From Flavobacteriales bacterium (GTDB taxonomy: Bacteria > Bacteroidota > Bacteroidia > Flavobacteriales_D > Crocinitomicaceae), in contig JADFAL010000026.1 of NCBI GenBank assembly GCA_015665275.1, positions 62,001-126,000 of the forward strand: 64,000 nucleotides of DNA. Reading direction: 5' to 3'. Position 1 is the first letter of the stretch. Every line of letters starts with the position of its first letter. A program made the translations under genes and the position numbers. Of this stretch, positions 1 through 7,570 are shown one piece after another. The notes under the pieces are model-generated. The model searched no databases and was not told the origin of the DNA. It was given only the letters and a program-made list of their open reading frames with translations.

Positions 1-1
1 A

Positions 2-133
2 GGAGGAATCGACAACGGATGGATTGAAATTAAACCACTTGCAGATTTACCAGAAGGAAGTCAGGTAGCCTACAACAACGCCTATTACCTAATGGCAGAA
101 ATGAAGAAAAGCGAAACCGAACACTCGCATTAA
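2..133 (+). CDS. C-terminal end of a metal-efflux RND periplasmic adaptor (HlyD/CusB-like), partial
   Basis: The window opens inside this gene; 43 codons are visible before a TAA. The visible tail reads through GGIDNGWIEIKPLADLPEG to an AYYLMAEMKK stretch and ends in a Glu/His-rich tip (KSETEHSH). In CusB/CzcB-type membrane-fusion proteins of Bacteroidota, the last domain typically ends in a similar GAYYL..EMKKGE..H tail. Such adaptors link an inner-membrane RND pump to an outer-membrane channel for Cu/Ag or Co/Zn/Cd export. The His-rich lipoprotein, the methyltransferase and the heavy-metal ATPase stub that follow on the same strand agree with a metal-resistance operon. The identification rests on a short piece, so family is moderately sure and metal specificity unknown. 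Confidence 0.6.
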   Translation, partial: GGIDNGWIEIKPLADLPEGSQVAYNNAYYLMAEMKKSETEHSH

Positions 134-171
134 GCACATAAATCAATGTAATACCAAATAAAACAAGTAAT

Positions 172-327
172 ATGAAAAGAACACTTAAAACAATCAAAGT
201 AGCAGGATTTCTACTATTAACAGCAATTGCATTTGCAAGCTGCGATGGAAAAGATGATCACGACCACGATCACGACGGACATGAACACCATGACGGTGAC
301 GAAGGACATGAAGATCATGATCACTAA
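172..327 (+). CDS. Small His/Asp-rich lipoprotein (51 aa)
   Basis: The ATG start gives MKRTLKTIKVAGF, a hydrophobic stretch, then the lipobox-like FASC, so the mature protein would begin at Cys24 as a lipoprotein. The remaining 28 residues are almost only His, Asp, Glu and Gly (for example DDHDHDHDGHEHH), a composition expected to bind divalent metal ions such as Zn, Cu or Ni. It sits 38 bp after the RND adaptor gene and 26 bp before the methyltransferase gene, all on one strand. A role as a periplasmic metal buffer or chaperone for the efflux system is inferred from composition and neighbours. I do not recognise a named family. Confidence 0.7.
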   Translation: MKRTLKTIKVAGFLLLTAIAFASCDGKDDHDHDHDGHEHHDGDEGHEDHDH

Positions 328-353
328 ACAAGAATAAAACAAAGCGAATAATC

Positions 354-953
354 ATGAGTTTTTATCAAATAGCATTGCCGATAGGTACATTGGTCTATCT
401 CTTACAAGTCTTCGTGATTAAATCGTATATCCAATATAAGCGAACGGGTGAGAACCCGTTCGTGTTTGGAAAATCTGCATCCGCACACGATTACATTTCC
501 AAGGTGTACAAAACAATGATCCTTGGATTGTGGATAGCCATAGCCATATTTTCATTCTTTCCAGATTACTACGCATACATCTTTCCTTTTTGGTTCATGG
601 AATATGAAATACTGCAACATATCGGAGCAGTCCTTGTGGTGATCTCACTGGTGTGGGTAATCATTTCGCAGAATCAAATGGCAAAATCATGGCGCATCGG
701 AATTAACTATGAAGAAACAACGGAACTCGTCACCAGCGGAGTTTTCAAATTCTCTCGTAATCCTGTCTTTTTAGGAATCCTGATCTCCTACATCGGAACA
801 TTCCTGATCATCCCAAATACAATCACATTTACCGTATTGATATTAACCTATGTCACGTTGCAATTCCAAATACGTTTAGAAGAAGAATACCTCGCGAACA
901 GTCATGGAACAAACTATGAAGATTACAAGAAACGTGTACGTAGATGGATTTAA
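354..953 (+). CDS. Isoprenylcysteine carboxyl methyltransferase (ICMT)/PEMT-like membrane methyltransferase
   Basis: This 199-aa integral membrane protein has about five hydrophobic segments. The C-terminal half carries the ICMT/phospholipid-methyltransferase signature: a TSGVFKFSRNPVFLG stretch (G-x-Y/F-x-x-x-R-N/H-P) and the closing EEEYLANSHGTNYEDYKKRVRRWI-like block with its conserved Glu-Glu and Tyr-x-x-Tyr. Family members use S-adenosylmethionine to methylate lipid or prenylcysteine substrates; the bacterial substrates are mostly unknown. Genes of this type are often found beside cation-efflux genes, as here, but the link is not understood. Length is normal for the family and the start is the first ATG after the preceding lipoprotein gene. 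Confidence 0.8.
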   Translation: MSFYQIALPIGTLVYLLQVFVIKSYIQYKRTGENPFVFGKSASAHDYISKVYKTMILGLWIAIAIFSFFPDYYAYIFPFWFMEYEILQHIGAVLVVISLVWVIISQNQMAKSWRIGINYEETTELVTSGVFKFSRNPVFLGILISYIGTFLIIPNTITFTVLILTYVTLQFQIRLEEEYLANSHGTNYEDYKKRVRRWI

Positions 954-978
954 CTCTCAATAAATAATAGAATTCAGC

Positions 979-1311
979 ATGGCAAGCAATGCAAAGAACC
1001 ACATCCTTCAAGAGTACATTCCCGCTATCATTAGCGCAGTTTTTCTGCTATTGGGAATTTATCTGGAATTTATTTCCGAAACACTTGATGAACTCTATCT
1101 TATTATCGTTTACGCGATAGCCTACCTCCCTGTTGGTTTTCCAGTAGTCTGGAGGTCGCTCAAACTACTTACGAGGCTCGATATCTTCAACGAGTTTTTC
1201 CTAATGAGTATTGCGACCATTGGTGCTATCTCAATCGGAGAGACCTCGACAGGATTCAAACTAAAAGAAATCTTTGTACTTCTCAGCTGTCACAACTGCA
1301 TCCAATCGTAA
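979..1311 (+). pseudogene. Heavy-metal P1B-type ATPase, N-terminal stub truncated at the integrase
   Basis: The first 88 residues match the membrane entrance of ZntA/CadA-type ATPases: two early TM segments and then the block around FNEFFLMSIATIGAISIGE, which in intact proteins is followed by a Y-x-E-G-x-A-V-M-type continuation and about 500 more residues (TGE, CPx, DKTGT). Here homology stops after the Glu at 1240-1242. The remaining 22 codons read antisense into the recombinase gene and end at 1311. No CPC or DKTGT motif follows anywhere in the window. The gene therefore lost over 80% of its length, probably through an integration or deletion event whose junction lies at 1243-1260. Intact, it would have completed the metal-export operon. 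Confidence 0.75.
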
Positions 1312-2511
1312 GTATCGTAGAAAGTTCCTTTCCGTAGTATGTCCACTGAACTTCATTATAGCTTGAGCCGGCATGCCTTTTAAAAACTTGAGCGTACAGA
1401 AAGTCCTCCTACCTGTATGAGAGGATATCTCTTCAAACTTCTTTTTGACCTGTTTTCTCTCTTTTCCTGCAATCATCTTATAGTTTACGATAAGATCATC
1501 CAATCCAGCCCTCTGGCAGAGTTTGCGGAGCACCTTATTAAATTCGGTCGAACAATTTGATCGAACCTGAGGCAATTGATGATTGTATCTATTTAATATG
1601 ACCTGAACCCTATCACTGATTGGAATAATAATCTTATTGTTCATCCGTTTACCTCGTGTCTTCATTGGTCTCACGTGTAAAGTACCTCCCACGATATCCT
1701 CGGGGTCAATACACTTAAAGTCACTGAAACGTAATCCCGTTTCACATGCGATTAAGAAAAGGTCCAATACATTTCGTTCCTCATCTGTTTCGACTTTAAC
1801 CGCCTCCAATCGATTCAGTTCATCCTCTGTCAGATAGACTTTATCTGTATCCTCCATCATTGTTGGATAGGCTTTCAGACTAAAACGCTCTGTTATGTTT
1901 CGATCAAAGCACCAATTCAAAAATACCTTTAGGTTCTTATTTTGCTTCCCAATCGTGCTTACACTCAACCCCTCTTCTCCCCTATTATTTGAAGCCTCAT
2001 AAGTAAGGTATTCTGACCATGCTTCGGCAAACCCACTGTTAATGTCACCTACGACAGAAAAGGTCAACTTCACCCCCATCTTCTTCTCAACCGCCAAAAG
2101 GTATCTCCACAAGCAATATCTGTAACCATCAGGACTTTTAACTTCCTGAATTTTATATTCCACAAAGTCGAAGAAGTGATCCCAAAAGGTCATTTTACTT
2201 CTGCTTTTCGCGGGGACTCCCTTCATATTCACAAACTCTTCCTTAAGCTTTTTCCCTGTAGGTATGATTCCTTGCTCTTTGTACTTAAGAATTAACGACT
2301 CGAGTACTTGTCGCATCTTATCCAATTTGCGGTTTATCTCTGTAGCTTGATGAAAGTCATAATTGACGCGCTGAGAATTAGTGATCCATTGCTGCGTCGG
2401 AATCTTAATTCCAGTTGAGACTTTTATTCGCTGATAGGAATAATTATAACTCATGTAGATAATGGTACTATCCTTTTGAGGTTCTTTCAAGAAAAAATTA
2501 ATTTTAGCCAT
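1261..2511 (-). CDS. Tyrosine recombinase/integrase of the Bacteroidota mobile-element type
   Basis: From the MAKINFFLKEP start the protein has 416 aa. Residues 1-90 form the arm-binding-like N-terminal domain usual in Bacteroidota integrases, about 105-205 the SAM-like core-binding domain, and 225-416 the catalytic domain. The active-site set is complete: Arg261 (CETGLRFSD), Lys284, His365 and Arg368 (SSHTGRR), His391 (FSGHTT) and the nucleophile Tyr400 (FLRYL). An upstream in-frame ATG at 2604 would add 31 residues unlike the family, so 2511 is preferred. The stop lies 18 bp from the point where ATPase homology ends, so this gene marks one border of an integrated element or its remnant. No excisionase or mobilisation genes are visible. 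The gene looks intact. Confidence 0.9.
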   Translation of the reverse strand: MAKINFFLKEPQKDSTIIYMSYNYSYQRIKVSTGIKIPTQQWITNSQRVNYDFHQATEINRKLDKMRQVLESLILKYKEQGIIPTGKKLKEEFVNMKGVPAKSRSKMTFWDHFFDFVEYKIQEVKSPDGYRYCLWRYLLAVEKKMGVKLTFSVVGDINSGFAEAWSEYLTYEASNNRGEEGLSVSTIGKQNKNLKVFLNWCFDRNITERFSLKAYPTMMEDTDKVYLTEDELNRLEAVKVETDEERNVLDLFLIACETGLRFSDFKCIDPEDIVGGTLHVRPMKTRGKRMNNKIIIPISDRVQVILNRYNHQLPQVRSNCSTEFNKVLRKLCQRAGLDDLIVNYKMIAGKERKQVKKKFEEISSHTGRRTFCTLKFLKGMPAQAIMKFSGHTTERNFLRYLRLDAVVTAEKYKDFF

Positions 2512-2736
2512 AGCTAACTTTTTTACGATCCAACAAACGTTGTTCGATTCATGTGCAAAGTTAGTTTGACAAGGTTTGATTTTAAAAATTAGTTTTCCAC
2601 ACAACCCCCTTATTCACAAGGGATTCGAGAGTAACTTAAGCCAATTATAACCAATTTAGAAAATAACATTTGAGTTATCTTATTTGCGCCGTCCGGACCG
2701 CCAACAAAGTACGTCCTATATGGCTGTAGGAATTAG

Positions 2737-2771
2737 AAAACCCAGAGAAGTATCAAAATTCTCTGGGTTTT
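2737..2771 (-). terminator. Bidirectional-type hairpin terminator after gapA
   Basis: Perfect 13-bp arms, 2737-2749 (ending CCCAGAGAA) and 2759-2771 (TTCTCTGGG then TTTT), enclose a 9-nt loop. An A run precedes and a T run follows, so it could stop transcription in both directions. It lies 41 bp beyond the gapA stop. The rest of the 2512-2811 gap holds a GC-rich patch with the palindrome GTCCGGAC near 2690, but no gene I can support. Confidence 0.75.
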
Positions 2772-2811
2772 TGCTTTTTATAAACTTTCTGCTTCCTCAA
2801 AAAACCTTCGT

Positions 2812-3816
2812 TCAAGCTTCGGAAATCCTATTCAACCTATAAGCAAGATCCAAAAGTTTGTTTGAGTATCCCCATTCGTTATCGTACCAAGCTACAATCT
2901 TAAAGAATCGATCGTTTAGTGCAAGTCCTGCTTTCGCATCGTAGATTGAGGTTCTCTTGTCTGAAATGAAGTCGGATGAAACCAAATCACTATTTTCATA
3001 CCCTAGAATTCCGTTCAACTCATTCTCCGAAGCAGCTTTCATTGCCGCATTAATTGAGTCAAGCGTTGTTGATGTTGACAACCTTACCGTTAAATCCACT
3101 ACGGAAACATTAGATACTGGAACACGAAAGGCCATTCCCGTCAGTTTCCCTTCAATTTCTGGGATTACTTTCGCAACCGCTTTCGCTGCACCAGTTGTCG
3201 AAGGAATAATGTTCTGATATCCGGCACGTCCCAATCGCCAATTTTTCGAAGAGGTAGCATCTACCGTATTTTGATTCGCAGTTACAGCGTGAATGGTGCT
3301 CATCAAACCCTCTTCAATCCCAAAGTTGTCGTTCAAGACCTTTACTACGGGAGCCAGACAGTTCGTTGTACATGAGGCATTGGAGACCACATTGTATTCA
3401 GCCTTCAGCTCAGAATCGTTAACTCCCATTACAAATGTTGGAGTGTCATCTTTCGCCGGAGCGGACAATACAACTTTCTTCGCACCTGCCTTTATGTGTT
3501 TCTCTGCAAGTTCGGTTGTCAAGAACACTCCGGTACATTCCAAGACTACGTCGACACTGACACTTGACCAATCTAATTTTTCTGGGTCACGCTCATTTGT
3601 CACGCGGATTCGCTGGCCATCCACCACCAAATGACCATCCTGGATAGATACCGTTCCGTCGAATTTTCCGTGCACAGAATCATGCTGTAATAGATAAGCC
3701 ATATAATCTATATCGATAAGATCGTTGATTCCGACCACTTCTATTTCTGGATTGCTCAGCGCAGCGCGGCACGCGAGTCTTCCAATCCTTCCAAATCCGT
3801 TAATTCCTATTTTCAT
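2812..3816 (-). CDS. gapA: Glyceraldehyde-3-phosphate dehydrogenase, type I
   Basis: This 334-aa protein is normal length for the family. It opens with the Rossmann motif [10 protein letters not shown], has Asp32 after GIN (typical of NAD-preferring enzymes), and carries the active-site SNASCTTNC with catalytic Cys149. The C-terminal [11 protein letters not shown] block is also present. The enzyme converts glyceraldehyde-3-phosphate, NAD and phosphate to 1,3-bisphosphoglycerate in glycolysis, and the reverse in gluconeogenesis. It is a single-gene unit: a hairpin terminator follows it, and a perfect 27-bp palindrome begins 17 bp before its start codon, suggesting dedicated control. Whether this copy is glycolytic or gluconeogenic cannot be told from sequence alone. 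Confidence 0.95.
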   Translation of the reverse strand: MKIGINGFGRIGRLACRAALSNPEIEVVGINDLIDIDYMAYLLQHDSVHGKFDGTVSIQDGHLVVDGQRIRVTNERDPEKLDWSSVSVDVVLECTGVFLTTELAEKHIKAGAKKVVLSAPAKDDTPTFVMGVNDSELKAEYNVVSNASCTTNCLAPVVKVLNDNFGIEEGLMSTIHAVTANQNTVDATSSKNWRLGRAGYQNIIPSTTGAAKAVAKVIPEIEGKLTGMAFRVPVSNVSVVDLTVRLSTSTTLDSINAAMKAASENELNGILGYENSDLVSSDFISDKRTSIYDAKAGLALNDRFFKIVAWYDNEWGYSNKLLDLAYRLNRISEA

Positions 3817-3832
3817 ACCACTAAAGATATGA

Positions 3833-3859
3833 TAGTTATTGTATTTAATACAATAACTA
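3833..3859 (-). promoter_or_regulatory. 27-bp perfect palindrome in the gapA promoter region, candidate operator
   Basis: The arms TAGTTATTGTATT (3833-3845) and AATACAATAACTA (3847-3859) are exact reverse complements around a single T at 3846. The site begins 17 bp upstream of the gapA ATG. On the gapA strand, a TATCTTTA sequence resembling the Bacteroidota -7 box TAnnTTTG lies between palindrome and start codon. A two-fold symmetric AT-rich site of this length at a promoter is what a dimeric repressor or activator would bind. The binding protein is unknown. Confidence 0.55.
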
Positions 3860-3921
3860 ATGTTAAATTAATTCTTAGTTAAAATTGACTCTATTGAGAA
3901 TTTGGTTAAAATTGAAGCAGC

Positions 3922-4224
3922 TTATCTTACCTCTACAGCCTCATACAATCCAACCTCCTTGGCGCAGTCGTGTTGTACTTCATCCATGAGCTCTGGCTTC
4001 TCTGTTACTTCATCAAACGACCATTTTTCCACTACTTTCTCCATAACGCAATCTAGCCAGGCTTCTTTGACTTCCGGGTCTACTGTTTGTCCTGACCCTT
4101 CGATTCCTTGCATAAAACCTTTGTCTAGTAAATTTCGTTCCGTTTCTATTTGTTTGTCTGACCAACCACAACTTGCAAAAAGTAATACTCCGGAAATTAA
4201 AAGTGTGTACGTAAAATACTTCAT
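3922..4224 (-). CDS. Small lipoprotein of unknown function (100 aa)
   Basis: The start at 4224 gives a clean lipoprotein signal: MKYFTYTLLISGVLLFASC, with Cys19 as the lipidation site. An in-frame ATG 17 codons further upstream would bury this signal and is rejected. The mature part is acidic and helical in character, with two conserved-looking Cys (in AWLDCVMEKV and VQHDCAKEVG) that could form a disulfide in the periplasm. The protein resembles small Flavobacteriia lipoproteins with paired Cys and no assigned role. It is 47 bp downstream of the ywbE-like gene on the same strand and may be co-transcribed with it. Confidence 0.6.
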   Translation of the reverse strand: MKYFTYTLLISGVLLFASCGWSDKQIETERNLLDKGFMQGIEGSGQTVDPEVKEAWLDCVMEKVVEKWSFDEVTEKPELMDEVQHDCAKEVGLYEAVEVR

Positions 4225-4271
4225 GGCGCTGGTTTTGTCCTTATAAGTTAAGCAACTTTTTGGAAATGAAA

Positions 4272-4466
4272 TCATTCAATGATTTCCTGGACGCGCCCTA
4301 CCTTTCCATCATCCAACATTACTTTGATCCCATGAGGATGGAACTTAGAGTTTGTCAAAATGCGTTTCACAAACCCATGCGTAAGTGCACCTGAAGCTTG
4401 ATCCTTCTTGAGAACTACCTCCACTTCCAAGCCAATTTCTATGTTTTCGCGTTTTCTTCCGTCCAT
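4272..4466 (-). CDS. ywbE: YwbE family protein (DUF2196)
   Basis: The 64-aa product matches the small YwbE family over its full length: GLEVEVVLKKDQASGALTHG, then VKRILTNSKFHPHGIKVML, then a DGKVGRVQEI ending. The family is a compact beta-rich fold conserved in many bacteria with no proven function; its KOW-like character has led to guesses of nucleic-acid contact. It is divergently arranged to the YjbQ-family gene at 4622, with a 155-bp shared upstream region, and is followed by a small lipoprotein gene. Identification is confident; role is not. Confidence 0.85.
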   Translation of the reverse strand: MDGRKRENIEIGLEVEVVLKKDQASGALTHGFVKRILTNSKFHPHGIKVMLDDGKVGRVQEIIE

Positions 4467-4621
4467 GCTGTGAAATTAAAAAAGTTATGATTAGAACCTC
4501 CTAGTTATTCTTACACCTCTCCCGTCAAAAACAGTGCTTTTTCTTCCTCAGGATGCGTTCTTCGTAAAACCAAGGTTTATCGAGCGGCGTCGAAATAATT
4601 CGTAATTCGTACCTTCGATTC

Positions 4622-5026
4622 ATGCAAACAACGATCTCTCTTCCACCCTACCCGCGCGGATTTCACATCATCACTAACTCCATTGAGAACGCACTAAATT
4701 TGCCCGATTCAGGCGTGTTGCATGTTTTTATTAAACATACTTCTGCAGGACTTACGATTAATGAAAACGCCGATCCAACGGTTTTGCAGGATTTTGAATC
4801 CTCATTCAATCATATTGTCAAGGAGAATGAGCCATTCTACAAACATACGTTTGAGGGCCCCGACGATATGCCCGCACATATAAAATCGTCTATGGTGGGT
4901 TCATCTGTTACCATTCCCATCACCAATGGAAGATTGAATCTGGGTACTTGGCAAGGCATCTATCTTTGTGAATTTCGCAATCATGGTGGATCGCGAAAAT
5001 TGGTTCTGACCGTTCTTTCTGCTTAG
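4622..5026 (+). CDS. YjbQ/UPF0047 family protein (secondary thiamine-phosphate synthase-like)
   Basis: This 134-aa protein covers the whole YjbQ fold. Diagnostic pieces are FIKHTSAGLTINENADP near residues 37-53, the H/E-rich central part, and the closing GTWQGIYLCEFRNHGG with its conserved Arg and His. Family members show weak thiamine-phosphate synthase activity when tested, and the true role is unsettled. A TACCTTCG sequence at 4611-4618, one mismatch from the Bacteroidota -7 box, sits only 3 bp before the ATG, suggesting a very short or absent leader. The gene converges with the response regulator gene with just 2 bp between stops. Confidence 0.85.
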   Translation: MQTTISLPPYPRGFHIITNSIENALNLPDSGVLHVFIKHTSAGLTINENADPTVLQDFESSFNHIVKENEPFYKHTFEGPDDMPAHIKSSMVGSSVTIPITNGRLNLGTWQGIYLCEFRNHGGSRKLVLTVLSA

Positions 5027-5028
5027 AA

Positions 5029-5775
5029 TTACCCCAGAAATTTGTCCATGAACTCGTCTTTTCTGTATCTAGAAACTTTGTGCTTGGAGCCATCCGTTAG
5101 TTCTACTTCGCCACCGGAACCTTTTCGGAATCGCTTCACAAAACTCATGTTTATAATAGTGCTTTGATGCACCCTGAAAAAACCATACTCCGCTAGCAGT
5201 TTTTCGTATTGACCTAAAGTTTTGCTAGAAGTATATTTCTCTCCCGAAGTAAGAAAGAAGTTACTGTAATTTCGATCACCTTCAATACGAGAAATTTCAT
5301 TGATTTCGCATACTTCAAACCCTTTATTATTGGGCAAAACAAGCTTTTTCACTGCAGAGTCTCCCAAATAATTATCCATCAGGATCTTTACTTTATTTTC
5401 TTCATTTTCAACGCCAGTTCGACTGACATAACTCTCTACAGTTGACTTAAATTGAGCACTGTGAAGAGGTTTCGTGAGATAACCAAAGGCACTAAACTCA
5501 AAAGCTTTTAACGCATATTCATCATACGCGGTGACAAAAATCACCTCGAAGGGACACGTGTCCAATTCGGAAAGTAAATCAAAACCGGTACCATCAGGCA
5601 TGTTAATATCCAAGAAAACAAGGTCTGGTTTCAGACGCTTTACTTCAGTTAGTCCCGAACTTACATCATGCGCCTCGCCAATAATTTCAATTTGATCCGA
5701 GAATGCCGTCGTTAATTGATTTCTCAATAAGAAACGTGCATCTGCCTCATCGTCAATTAATACCGCTTTGATCAT
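5029..5775 (-). CDS. LytTR-family response regulator
   Basis: The 248-aa protein has a receiver domain (residues 1-120) with the acidic cluster Asp8/Asp9/Glu10, phosphoacceptor Asp56 in LVFLDINMP, and Lys in YLTKPL. A LytTR DNA-binding domain follows (about 145-248), recognisable by ISRIEGDRNYSNFF and FFRVHQSTIIN. Such regulators bind direct repeats near promoters after phosphorylation by LytS-type kinases. Its start overlaps the kinase gene stop as ATGA, preceded by a good GGAGGT ribosome site, rare in this window. The regulator is intact while its cognate kinase gene is broken, so it may now be unphosphorylated or served by another kinase. Confidence 0.92.
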   Translation of the reverse strand: MIKAVLIDDEADARFLLRNQLTTAFSDQIEIIGEAHDVSSGLTEVKRLKPDLVFLDINMPDGTGFDLLSELDTCPFEVIFVTAYDEYALKAFEFSAFGYLTKPLHSAQFKSTVESYVSRTGVENEENKVKILMDNYLGDSAVKKLVLPNNKGFEVCEINEISRIEGDRNYSNFFLTSGEKYTSSKTLGQYEKLLAEYGFFRVHQSTIINMSFVKRFRKGSGGEVELTDGSKHKVSRYRKDEFMDKFLG

Positions 5776-7386
5776 ACCTCCTGAGGGATTTTTATTGTTA
5801 CCAAGGTACCACTCTTCCCCATTTGTTCTATTGAAATGGCATTCGGAATTCGCACCAAACGATCACTGGTAATTCTAACTCCCTTTGAAATGTGCCCTTT
5901 CTTACGTTGATGTTGTGTATTTTCAAAACCAACACCATTGTCTTCTACACGACATTCCAAATAATCATCCTTTTTGGTGTATGTCAATCGAATCATTCCC
6001 TTTTCTTTAAGCGGAAGAATGCCATGCTAAATGGCGTTCTCAACGAAAGGCTGTACAATCATTGGAGGAACACGCACAAATGAAGGATCAATAGTTTCGT
6101 CAATAATGATCTCGAATTGAAAATCGGTATCAGATCGGCGTTTTTCCAAATTCAAATACATCTTAAGCACCTCGAGATCGTCTGAAAGAGAAATCAATTC
6201 CAATTCTGAATATTGCAAGACTTTTCGAAGCAGAGTCCCGAAGTTTGCAGTGAAGTCGGTTGCTTCGGTTGCATTCCCTTCCATATACATTCTTTGAATA
6301 CTGTTCAATGAATTGAATAGGAAGTGAGGATTCATCTGGGCAGTTAAAATGCGCTGTTTTAGTTCCGCCTGATTTTTCTCAAACTCCAATTGCTTGTTTC
6401 GTGCCATCAAGCGTTGACGGTACAGGAAAAATACAAATACCCCGCCAACAATGACGAGAATGGCAATCAAAATACCAATCCATAATGAAATCGTTTCTAT
6501 ATGACTTTCATGCTCTTTGTTGATGGCATTTAACTCCGTTATTTCTCCTTTTAGCCGCTCAGATTCATAGCGCGTATTCATTTCTTCAATGGAGCGAATT
6601 ACGGACTCATTTAGCATGGTATCCTTCAGCACCGTGTATTTTCTCCAAATATTCGAGGGCCATTTCTGTATTACCCGCTGCTTTATGCAAGTTGAAAAGC
6701 TCATTCAAAGCATACCGTATAAAAGGCAGCTGGTTGCTTTCCACGGCAATGGTTAATCCTGAGTTGAAAAATTTTAGGGCTTTATCCTTTTGGTTAAACT
6801 CTTCGTAGCAATTTCCAATATTGCAGTACAAGGTGGCTAGCTCTGGCACAGGAGTTTCAAATTGCTCATAATAACTGGCCGCTTTCAGATAACTGTCCAA
6901 TGCCTTTTGATTATTTCCAAGTCGTCCGTAGGCTGCTCCCAGATTGATATAAGTTGTCCCCTTATTTAACGTATCAGAAGCAATTTCGGCATTGTTCCCG
7001 TTCTCAATAAGTTCCACCGCAATTAGAGAGTATTTCAGCGCTTTTTTGGGCTGATCATTAGAGACATAGTAATACGTGAGTCCCGACAAACTGATGAAGT
7101 ACACATAATCGTCACCGAAATCACGGGCATATTCTTCCGCGATTTTATAGTATCTATGACCGTTCAGGGAATCCTTTAACAAGGAAAATCCATTCCCTAG
7201 CAATCGAGCTGCCTGAACAATTCGGAAAGTGTCATTGACCGCAACTGACTCATCATAATCTTTCAGGAAAAAAGGCATGGCCTTATCGAACTCGCCATTC
7301 TGAGCGTGTCGAATGGCTATATCTTGATTGGTTTCTTGCGCACAGACGTGCATTGAGCAAAGAACAAAAGCAAATACGCCCCACAT
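5772..7386 (-). pseudogene. TPR-containing LytS-type sensor histidine kinase, broken by a frameshift and an in-frame TAG
   Basis: Read with two repairs this is a standard Bacteroidota sensor kinase: signal peptide (MWGVFAFVLCSMHVCA), TPR repeats with helical GNN(Q)KAL patterns, a coiled region, one TM segment, a His_kinase domain with the NPHFLFNSLNSI box, and an ATPase domain with DNGVGF. Lesion 1 is near 6645: the frame of LEYLEK must switch to YTVLKD, explained by one extra A in an AAAA run. Lesion 2 is at 6027-6029: VENAI is followed by TAG and then HGILPLKEKG in the same frame, where this family normally has Trp (TGG). Two separate lesions favour gene decay, though consensus error remains possible. 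The stop overlaps the response regulator start. Confidence 0.85.
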
Positions 7387-7519
7387 CTGCGGAGAACATT
7401 TGAACTTGGAAAATATGTTTGTGCTTATGCTCAACTCGGAGAATACTGTAATTGCTAATTGATTGCTAGACCAAAATAAGAAGCTTTTGGTATGCAAACA
7501 CAAAGGTTTATAAAAAGTG

Positions 7520-7553
7520 AAAGCCCATCGCTCTTTTCAATTCGATGGGCTTT
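7520..7553 (-). terminator. Hairpin terminator after the DUF4352-like lipoprotein gene
   Basis: Arms AAAGCCCATCG (7520-7530) and CGATGGGCTTT (7543-7553) are perfect complements with a 12-nt loop. On the minus strand the hairpin is followed by TTTCACTTTTTA, a usable U-rich tail. It lies 17 bp after the stop codon of the lipoprotein gene at 7571 and also insulates the kinase gene downstream. Confidence 0.75.
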
Positions 7554-7570
7554 CTTGTAGTTATTGGTAC

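Noticed and set aside
2540-2735. tRNA or tRNA 3'-end attachment site beside the integrase
   Set aside because: GGATTCGAGA and TTCGATTC resemble T-loops but have no pairing stems or acceptor partners on either strand; the GTCCGGAC palindrome is too short to call an attachment core.
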